A stretch of 43,426 nucleotides of DNA from Mycobacterium gordonae (GTDB taxonomy: Bacteria > Actinomycetota > Actinomycetes > Mycobacteriales > Mycobacteriaceae). The notes beneath the pieces are model-generated. The model worked only from the letters and a program-made list of their open reading frames with translations. It had not been told where the DNA came from and ran no database searches. A program made the translations under genes and the position numbers. The stretch is from assembly GCF_002101675.1 (NCBI RefSeq), contig NZ_LQOY01000003.1:1-43426 (forward strand). The letters are read 5' to 3'. Shown here one piece after another: positions 34,952-41,002 of this stretch (the first letter of the stretch is position 1; the number at the start of each line of letters is the position of its first letter).

Positions 34952-35095
34952 TTATTGAACGGGGACGAGGTCGTCCCCACAGGTGCAGCGGTACGGTTCG
35001 CCGCCCTCGCAGTGGCAGGGGACCTCGATGCGGACGCGACAGCCGCAGCCTTCGTGGCCGCAGGTCAGCAGAGTTCCAGCCTCGTGAGTTGCCAT
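34952..35095 (-). CDS. mymT: Copper metallothionein MymT
   Basis: A 47-residue protein with seven cysteines in C-x4-C-x-C ... C-x-C ... C-x-C spacing (Cys12, 17, 19, 27, 29, 37, 39): [36 protein letters not shown]. This closely matches M. tuberculosis MymT (Rv0186A), which binds Cu(I) through thiolates and protects against copper. The ATG at 35095 has GAAGGTGA about 10 bases upstream. It converges with bglS and sits next to a perfect RicR operator. The gene is too short for ordinary ORF lists and is easily missed. Confidence 0.95.
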   Translation of the reverse strand: MATHEAGTLLTCGHEGCGCRVRIEVPCHCEGGEPYRCTCGDDLVPVQ

Positions 35096-35139
35096 TTGGT
35101 ATCACCTTCATCTGAGTAGGGGGGCGGTGTTCACCCTAC

Positions 35140-35145
35140 ATTCTA
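35140..35145 (-). promoter_or_regulatory. -10 box of mymT
   Basis: TAGAAT on the minus strand (plus-strand ATTCTA) fits TAnnnT and predicts a start near 35133, a leader of about 38 bases. It directly abuts the RicR operator, so repressor binding would block RNA polymerase. Confidence 0.6.
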
Positions 35146-35160
35146 TACCCCTCGGGGGTA
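35146..35160. promoter_or_regulatory. RicR operator (copper-responsive)
   Basis: TACCC-CTCGG-GGGTA is an exact match to the RicR palindrome TACCC-N5-GGGTA. RicR is a CsoR-family repressor released by Cu(I), and mymT is a known regulon member in M. tuberculosis. Here the site lies immediately upstream of the mymT -10 box. It is about 50 bases from the O-methyltransferase -10 on the other strand, so effects there are less likely. Confidence 0.85.
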
Positions 35161-35210
35161 CGGGTAAACAACCCGGCCGGGTGTTCCGGGGTGCCGGCCG
35201 GGTCAGGAGT

Positions 35211-35216
35211 TAGCGT
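35211..35216 (+). promoter_or_regulatory. Candidate -10 box of the O-methyltransferase gene
   Basis: TAGCGT (TAnnnT) lies six bases before the ATG at 35222, so a leaderless or nearly leaderless transcript is predicted. No clear -35 box. Confidence 0.45.
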
Positions 35217-35221
35217 GGTTT

Positions 35222-35878
35222 ATGCCCGCAGAAGCGAACCCGCAGGCCGTCGACGCCTTCTTGGACAGCACGCTCATCGGCCCTGATCCGGCATTGTCCG
35301 CGGCCGTCGCGGCTAGTGACAAGGCCGGCTTGCCACGAATCGCGGTGTCGGCGCAGCAGGGCAAGTTCCTGTGCCTGCTGGCGTCGGCCATGCAGGCGCG
35401 TCGCATCCTCGAGCTCGGCACGCTGGGCGGCTACAGCACCATCTGGCTGGCGCGCGGGGCCGGTCCGCAGGGGCGGGTGGTGACGCTGGAGTTCGACCCG
35501 CGACGTGCCGAACTCGCTCGCGCCAACCTGGACCGGGCCGGATTGGGCGACCGGGTCGAGGTGGTGGTCGGGGCCGCGCTGGACACGTTGCCGACGGTGA
35601 CCGGCGGCCCGTTCGACCTGGTGTTCATCGATGCCGACAAGGAGAACAACGCCGCTTACCTGGAGTGGGCGGTCCGGCTGGGCCGTCCCGGCACCACCAT
35701 CGTGGTCGACAACGTCATCCGCGGCGGCAAGGTGCTGACCGAGGCCGACGATGTGAGGGTCGCCGCAACCCGCGGAACGCTGCAGCTGATGGGTGAGCAC
35801 CCGCGTCTGGACACCGCGGTGCTGCAGACGGTCGGCGGCAAGGGGTGGGACGGGTTCGCTATGGCCGTGGTGCGCTAG
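35222..35878 (+). CDS. O-methyltransferase (Rv0187-like)
   Basis: A 218-residue class I SAM-dependent methyltransferase of the catechol/caffeoyl-CoA type. SAM-binding motif I is ILELGTLGGYSTIWLA (about residue 62), the acidic motif LEFDPRRAELA follows, and the metal-binding residues lie in VFIDADKENNAAYLEW and VVDNVIRGG. Such enzymes methylate catechols using a divalent metal; the M. tuberculosis homologue is manganese-dependent as I recall. The last 20 bases overlap the end of the convergent ATP-grasp gene, which marks the junction between conserved locus and accessory island. Confidence 0.95.
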   Translation: MPAEANPQAVDAFLDSTLIGPDPALSAAVAASDKAGLPRIAVSAQQGKFLCLLASAMQARRILELGTLGGYSTIWLARGAGPQGRVVTLEFDPRRAELARANLDRAGLGDRVEVVVGAALDTLPTVTGGPFDLVFIDADKENNAAYLEWAVRLGRPGTTIVVDNVIRGGKVLTEADDVRVAATRGTLQLMGEHPRLDTAVLQTVGGKGWDGFAMAVVR

Positions 35879-37106
35879 GGCCGCCGGTTTTCGTCCCGTA
35901 TCGCGGAGCCACGAACCTTTGATAGCACAAGTCGCTGTCAGCCCTGACCTGCGCGAGGTCGTCGTGGGCGAAGAGGATGAAGTGACAGCCCATCATCTTC
36001 GAACCGAAGATCTCGCGGACGCTGGACAGGCTCGCGACGGTGGGTACATCACCGGAGTCGAGCCCGTAGATGGCCAGGAGACGCACCTGCCGGCGGGGCT
36101 CGGGCACCATCATCGGCTTGCCGAATGCGACATCGATGAACGTGTCGATCACGCCGACTCCCTGCGCGATGCCGACCATCCGGTCGACCATTCCGCCGGC
36201 CCCCGCCAACCGGGGATTGAGGTCGATCAGCACCAGCCCGCTGGGCGATTCGGTGAACTCCGGATGGAAGAACCCGTTCTGGTGGCCGAGAACCCTCAGC
36301 ACCTCACGGGTGTGCGCCAGCAACGACGCATGCTCGGGAGCTCCGACGTCGAGTTGGTCGGCCCAGCAGTAGCGCATGCCGTCGCTTCGAACCACCTTGT
36401 GCCAGCGCTGCAGGCTGACGAAGTAGTACTCGCCCACGATCGCGAAGCCGTCGATGCTGTAGGTCTGCTGCATACCCGCGGCGTCCCAATCGATCAGCAA
36501 CTCCTGCGCCGTGTAAACAGCGTCCGGGTCGGGATCGGCCACTCGGGCCTGGTGCAGCCAGGCGTCCACGTCCTCCCGCGACACGATGGCGTGTCTTCCC
36601 GCATACCGCACCGGTTTCATGATCATCGAGTCACCGATCGCCTCCAGCGCCCGCTCCGGCAACGGCTCGTGCAACCGGAACGACATTTCCCGGGGCACGG
36701 GATATCCATGCCTGCGCAGCAGGCGGTCGGTCTCGTCTTTGCGTTCGCGGGCCAGGGAGGTCGCCGGATCGTTGGCGAAATCAGGGCACACCAGCGCGGC
36801 CAGTCGATCGGCCGAGGCCAGGTCGTACTCGAATCCGTAAAACACGAAGGCCGGCTGCGCGGCGGCCAGGGCCTGCGCGGCCGGGATCAAGTCTCCGGCG
36901 TCGTAGCCGATCGCGCCATCTCGCGTTTCGACGGTGCGGCGCAGAATTCCCCGGGGGTCGACATCATCTGCCGGACAATTTAATTGCTGGTCGACGACAT
37001 CCAGCAGGGTGACTCCGCGGCGGGCGAACCTCTCGCGGACATAGTCGGCGGACGACAGCAGCGAGGTGAAGGCGATGGTCCGGTTGGCCGGCTCAGAAAA
37101 CGCCAC
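35859..37106 (-). CDS. ATP-grasp ligase, last gene of the isocyanide-synthase-like operon
   Basis: A 415-residue ATP-grasp protein. The preceding N-domain (about 1-120) includes FVFYGFEYDLASADRL; the ATP-binding Lys is in SMIMKPVRYAGRHAI, and the metal-binding end is FTESPSGLVLIDLNPRLAGA (D-x-N-P-R, where many relatives have E-x-N). ATP-grasp ligases join a carboxylate to an amine through an acyl-phosphate, as in dipeptide or amide formation. The GTG at 37106 overlaps the SDR gene by 14 bases. It may couple the product of the DIT1-like enzyme to an amine or amino acid (inference). Exact substrate unknown. Confidence 0.9.
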   Translation of the reverse strand: MAFSEPANRTIAFTSLLSSADYVRERFARRGVTLLDVVDQQLNCPADDVDPRGILRRTVETRDGAIGYDAGDLIPAAQALAAAQPAFVFYGFEYDLASADRLAALVCPDFANDPATSLARERKDETDRLLRRHGYPVPREMSFRLHEPLPERALEAIGDSMIMKPVRYAGRHAIVSREDVDAWLHQARVADPDPDAVYTAQELLIDWDAAGMQQTYSIDGFAIVGEYYFVSLQRWHKVVRSDGMRYCWADQLDVGAPEHASLLAHTREVLRVLGHQNGFFHPEFTESPSGLVLIDLNPRLAGAGGMVDRMVGIAQGVGVIDTFIDVAFGKPMMVPEPRRQVRLLAIYGLDSGDVPTVASLSSVREIFGSKMMGCHFILFAHDDLAQVRADSDLCYQRFVAPRYGTKTGGPSAPRP

Positions 37107-37872
37107 TGAGACCTCCGTCTACGGTCAGGGCCGAACCGGTGATGTAGCGGCTCAGATCGCTGCACAGAAACAAGATCACATCGGCGATATCACCGGGTTC
37201 GGCCCAGCGTCCCAGCGGGATCCGCTCGTCGATCCGGCTGTAGTAGTCAGGGTGGCTGAGCCGCCCGGCGTCGGTCAGTGGGGTGCGGACCCATCCGGGC
37301 AGCACCGCGTTGACCAGGATGTTGTCGCCCGCCCACGCCGCTGCCAGGCTGCGCGCCAGTTGCACCACACCGCCCTTGCTGGCCGCGTAGGCGGCACCGA
37401 TCGCAGTGCCGAAAATCGAGGTCATACTGCCGATCAGCACCACTCGGGCGGCGCGCTGATGGCCGCGCAGCAGTGGATAGGCATCGCGGACGAACTTGAA
37501 CTGGCTCGACAGGTTGGTCGCGACCACCTCGTCCCAATGGTCGTCGATGAGCTCCTGCGGCGCCGCGCGCCGGCTGATACCGGCGCAGTTCACCAGGAGA
37601 TCCATGGTGCCCCATTCATTTCGGATCGCATCCAGGAACTCCTGGGACCGCACCCGATCGTTGATGTCAAAGCATTGCCCGGTCACCGCGTCCGACCAGG
37701 GGGTCAATGACGCCAGCGCGTTGTCCATCGTGGCGGGGTCGCGGCCGGTGATGCGGACCAGGCAGCCCTGACTCAGCAGCGCCCCCGCGGTGGCCAGTCC
37801 GATCCCGCTGTTGCCGCCGACGACCACTGCTCGAGTGCCGGACAGGTCAAGGGCCGGAACAGGAGTGTTCAT
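37093..37872 (-). CDS. Short-chain dehydrogenase/reductase of the island operon
   Basis: A 259-residue classical SDR. Nucleotide-binding VVGGNSGIGLATA followed by ITGRDP (Arg favours NADP), NCAGIS in place of NNAG, catalytic Ser in LIGSMTSIFG, YAASKGG (YxxxK), and the closing GSALTVDGG. The ATG overlaps the HAD gene stop (ATGA), and the end overlaps the ATP-grasp gene. It probably reduces or oxidises an intermediate of the cluster product. Confidence 0.94.
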   Translation of the reverse strand: MNTPVPALDLSGTRAVVVGGNSGIGLATAGALLSQGCLVRITGRDPATMDNALASLTPWSDAVTGQCFDINDRVRSQEFLDAIRNEWGTMDLLVNCAGISRRAAPQELIDDHWDEVVATNLSSQFKFVRDAYPLLRGHQRAARVVLIGSMTSIFGTAIGAAYAASKGGVVQLARSLAAAWAGDNILVNAVLPGWVRTPLTDAGRLSHPDYYSRIDERIPLGRWAEPGDIADVILFLCSDLSRYITGSALTVDGGLSGVF

Positions 37873-38522
37873 TGCGCGACCTCCTGGAAGTCGTCGATCA
37901 CCCGGTCAGCCCCGGCCCTGACGAGCTGGACGGCGTAGTCGGATCGTAGGTGTGCCGGAAGTCCGTTGACCAATCCGTACACGTGCAGACCGGCGGCCCG
38001 AGCGGCTCGCACGCCGGCGACGCTGTCTTCAACCGCGCAGGTCCGCAGCGGGTCGAGGCCGTGCTCGCGCAGACAGGCCAGGTAGATGTCGGGGTGCGGT
38101 TTGAAGCGGCAGTCTGTCTGTTCTCCGAAAATCGTTGTGCGCGGAAAGTATTCTGCAATCTCCAGGGCGCCTAGCAGGTTCTCGATGAAGTGGGTCTTGT
38201 TCACCGAACAGATGAACCTTTGCACCCGCAGCCGCAGTAGCGCGGTAAGGGTGGGATCCTTGCGCACGTCACGAAGCAACCGGCGGTGAATCTTGGCGCG
38301 CACCGGATCGAGCACGGACCGCTCGATGTGGATGCCGTATGCCCTTTCGACGTGGTCGAGGATCTGTTCGCCCCGCCAACCCAGATACCGCTCGAACATG
38401 TCATGGCGGGAGAGAGTTACGCCGAAGTTCGCGATTGCGTCGGCAAGCACATCGAAAGCGACCGCCTGACTGTTGACCGCGACTACTCCGTCGAAGTCGA
38501 AAATGATGCTGTCCCAACGCAT
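37869..38522 (-). CDS. HAD-superfamily phosphatase/phosphoglucomutase-like
   Basis: A 217-residue HAD hydrolase with a helical cap. Motif I is IFDFDGVVA (Asp9 nucleophile, Asp11), motif II is the Ser in FICSVNKT, motif III is the Lys in RFKPHPDIYL, and motif IV is VEDSVAGVRAARAAG. It looks like beta-phosphoglucomutase or phosphoglycolate phosphatase relatives. PvcA/IsnA-type enzymes use ribulose-5-phosphate as carbon donor, so a phosphosugar-handling role is attractive but unproven. The ATG at 38522 lies 40 bases inside the DIT1-like gene; the longer frame upstream has no similarity. Confidence 0.92.
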   Translation of the reverse strand: MRWDSIIFDFDGVVAVNSQAVAFDVLADAIANFGVTLSRHDMFERYLGWRGEQILDHVERAYGIHIERSVLDPVRAKIHRRLLRDVRKDPTLTALLRLRVQRFICSVNKTHFIENLLGALEIAEYFPRTTIFGEQTDCRFKPHPDIYLACLREHGLDPLRTCAVEDSVAGVRAARAAGLHVYGLVNGLPAHLRSDYAVQLVRAGADRVIDDFQEVAQ

Positions 38523-39478
38523 GGGGCCTGCACTTCCTGAAAGTAGGGGAACGCGTGAGTGTCGACGAGCCGGCAGCCCGCGCGCGCTGCCTCCGCGGCG
38601 GGCATCATCCGGGGAAACCCGTTGCGCTGCAGCATGACAGCGAAGAACGATGTGGTGCCGCGCTGATGGTTGCCTTTGATCACGTTGACACCGAGCTGAT
38701 CGATCTGGTCCGGTGACTTGTACAGTGCCGACATCTTGACGTAGGGCACCGGGCCGTATGTTTTGGCAAGCAGGCGGCCGAATCCGAGGTACTTGCGCAA
38801 CTGCAGCAGCGCTCGGTGCTTGGCTTGCGCCCGCTGTTGGCGACCGGAGACCGTTTCGTCGCGGCACTCGCTGAGCAGCTTCAGATGCAGCTTGGTATAT
38901 GCCGTGTACAGGCCCAGCAGCTGTTCGTCGGCGCGCATCAGACAACGCATTTCGTTCTCGTCCGGGCTGTGTTCGGCGAGCAGGATCCGGCGCTGCTCGT
39001 CATGGGAACGCCCGGGCATCAGATCGTCGGAGTCCTGCAGTACCAGCCCGGAGTGGGGTCGGATCATGTCGCAGATCCGCGCGACGTAATTGTCGACGGC
39101 TTGATCGCTGCCCAGCAGCTGCACGTCACTGTGGAAATGGCCCTCGCTGAGCAGGTGCAACTCGGTAGCGGGATAGATGTCGGCGATTCTCAAGTGCAAT
39201 TCGGCCAGGGTTTGGATGGCCAGATACTCGCCCTGGTCGGGCAGGTCGCCGATCGTCAGGCGGCGGCTCGGACACTTGCCATGGAAGGTGGGCAAGACCA
39301 GCCGCAGCGGTGCGCGCGCCGAGATGATCTCACAAATCGTTGCGTGCAAATAGGATTCGTCGAAGCGCAGACCATCGGGGTTTTTCCGGGCGCCGTCCAG
39401 AAGCGTCACGATGCGCCCAGCGAGCGACTCTGGCCCAGTGCCGATGCGTCTTGGGGCCGCGATTGCGATTTCTGGCAT
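38483..39478 (-). CDS. DIT1/PvcA-family isocyanide synthase-like protein
   Basis: A 331-residue protein that reads as the DIT1/PvcA (pyoverdine/dityrosine) family. Markers are VLPTFHGKCPSRR (residues 61-73; family K-x-P-N-R type), LPDQGEYLAIQTL, YPATELHLLSEGHFHSDVQL (family S-D-G-x-x-F-x-D type), a central helical region, and near the end VPYVKMSALYK and HQRGTTSFFAVML, analogous to the family's closing substrate loop. PvcA/IsnA convert tyrosine or tryptophan amines to isocyanides using ribulose-5-phosphate; yeast Dit1 makes formyl-tyrosine. The ATG at 39478 has GAGGGA nine bases upstream; a GTG at 39559 would add 27 residues with three cysteines. First gene of a four-gene operon. Amine substrate unknown. 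Confidence 0.82.
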   Translation of the reverse strand: MPEIAIAAPRRIGTGPESLAGRIVTLLDGARKNPDGLRFDESYLHATICEIISARAPLRLVLPTFHGKCPSRRLTIGDLPDQGEYLAIQTLAELHLRIADIYPATELHLLSEGHFHSDVQLLGSDQAVDNYVARICDMIRPHSGLVLQDSDDLMPGRSHDEQRRILLAEHSPDENEMRCLMRADEQLLGLYTAYTKLHLKLLSECRDETVSGRQQRAQAKHRALLQLRKYLGFGRLLAKTYGPVPYVKMSALYKSPDQIDQLGVNVIKGNHQRGTTSFFAVMLQRNGFPRMMPAAEAARAGCRLVDTHAFPYFQEVQAPCVGTASFSTSTE

Positions 39479-39564
39479 GTCTTGACATCCCTCGTCGTCG
39501 ATTAGGTAGTAGGAACAGTGCCAGCACCGCGGGTCTATGTATGTCGGCGGAACGGCCACAAGGG

Positions 39565-39586
39565 CGGTGGATGGCGTTGTCCACCG
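39565..39586. repeat. Inverted repeat between the isocyanide-synthase-like and MFS genes
   Basis: CGGTGGA (39565-39571) and TCCACCG (39580-39586) are perfect 7-base inverted repeats with an 8-base spacer, in the divergent region between the two cluster promoters. It could be an operator for a regulator not encoded here, or a hairpin in the mRNA leader. Confidence 0.5.
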
Positions 39587-39670
39587 TTAGTGGGACCCGA
39601 TTGCGTTGAATCGCATGATTTTCACCGGATGGGGTTCTGCGGAAGACCCTCTGCGCACCATACTGCCGAA

Positions 39671-41002
39671 ATGACCCGAGCCGGCCTTCCCGTCAGCCGC
39701 GGCCTGCTCGCGGGGATGATCATGACCGGGGTGGTGTCCGTTCTGGATTCGACAGTCGTAGTGCCGCTGTTGAAGTCAATCGGCGATGAGTTCGGCGGCG
39801 GCCCGCAGGTGGCTTGGCTGGTGTCGGGCTACTTGCTCGCCTCGACGCTCACCATTCCGATCTGGGGTCGATGGCTGGATCTGAGAGGCGAGCGGGACCC
39901 CATGTGGGCGGCACTGGGACTCTTCACGCTTGGTACTTTGTTGTCCTGCCTCGCAACGGGTTTCGCCGGTTTGGTGGCTGGACGAGTGGTGCAGGGAATG
40001 GGCGCCGGGGGACTGGTCCCGTTGGGTGAGGCGATCATCGCGGGCCGTTGCACGCCTTCCGAGCGCGCACGCCTGCAGGGGCAATACAACGTCGCCTACG
40101 GCATGGCGGCCGCGTGCGGTCCAGTCATCGGCGGGGCCGTGATGGGCGTGTCCTGGCGATGGGCGTTTGCACTCGTGCTGCCATTCTGCGCGGCGGCGGC
40201 CTGGGCATTGCGGGGACAGTTGCTCTCAAGACCCGCGCCGGTGATCGATTTGCCGCCGTTCGACTACCGGGGCAGTGCAGTGCTGACGGTCGGTCTGTTT
40301 TCCGTATTGCTTGCGGTGGAGCGGTTTTCGTGTTGGGTGATGCTGACGGGTGTGGTGTTGGTCGGACTTTTTTTGCGCCGGACGAGGACCCGCACGCACA
40401 CCTTGATCCCGGCTGCGGTGTTGGTCAACCGTGTGGTGTTGGGCTGCACCCTGGCCGCACTGGCCATCGGGTTCGTGCAGTATTCGTACCTGACCTATCT
40501 GCCGGAGCTGGCCCACGCGGCGGCGCACGGCATGAACTCAGGACTGGTGGCCGTGCCGCTGACGGTCATGTGGATGACGGTCGGCTCGGTCAGTGCCGTG
40601 CTGGCCTTGCGGGTAGGTACCCGCGCGGTGGTCGTGGCGGCGCTGGTGGCCGGGGCCGCAGCGGGAATGCTGTTGCTGACCTCGGTATCGCTGCCGTCGC
40701 TGTTCGGGGCCGCGGCGCTGGTCGGTGCGGCGGCCTCCCTCGGCGTGCTGCCGGCGCTGCTGTTGTCGCAGGTCAGTGCCGGCCCCCCCAACCTGGGCGC
40801 CACCACCTCGCTACTGGTTTTGATGCGCAATTTCGGCGGCGCGCTTGGGGTTTCGACGACGCTGGCGGTCAACGACGACTTCGGTCTCACCCCGAGTGTC
40901 GGGGTGCTGATCCTGGTGTGCGCCGGCGGTCTGCTACCGGTGTTGTGGATCCCCGGCCCTGCGGCCGAGGCCGCCCTGCGGCGGGCTGCGTCAAAGGTTT
41001 AG
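39671..41002 (+). CDS. MFS multidrug-type exporter (DHA2-like)
   Basis: A 443-residue major facilitator. Drug:proton antiporter signatures are present: VLDSTVVVPLL (motif D1), GRWLDLRGER (motif A) and GMAAACGPVIGGAVM (motif C, specific to exporters). At least twelve hydrophobic segments are visible. The ATG at 39671 is chosen; the open frame extends upstream to 39518 with non-membrane sequence, and an ATG at 39629 is possible. It is divergent from the DIT1-like operon, so it probably exports the cluster product or gives self-resistance. Its last 12 bases overlap the convergent PE_PGRS gene. Confidence 0.92.
   Translation: MTRAGLPVSRGLLAGMIMTGVVSVLDSTVVVPLLKSIGDEFGGGPQVAWLVSGYLLASTLTIPIWGRWLDLRGERDPMWAALGLFTLGTLLSCLATGFAGLVAGRVVQGMGAGGLVPLGEAIIAGRCTPSERARLQGQYNVAYGMAAACGPVIGGAVMGVSWRWAFALVLPFCAAAAWALRGQLLSRPAPVIDLPPFDYRGSAVLTVGLFSVLLAVERFSCWVMLTGVVLVGLFLRRTRTRTHTLIPAAVLVNRVVLGCTLAALAIGFVQYSYLTYLPELAHAAAHGMNSGLVAVPLTVMWMTVGSVSAVLALRVGTRAVVVAALVAGAAAGMLLLTSVSLPSLFGAAALVGAAASLGVLPALLLSQVSAGPPNLGATTSLLVLMRNFGGALGVSTTLAVNDDFGLTPSVGVLILVCAGGLLPVLWIPGPAAEAALRRAASKV

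Noticed and set aside
39482..39512. TTGACA followed by TAGGTAGTAG as a promoter for the MFS gene
   Set aside because: The -35 is perfect, but no TAnnnT lies at a 16-18 base spacing, and the gene starts about 165 bases away.
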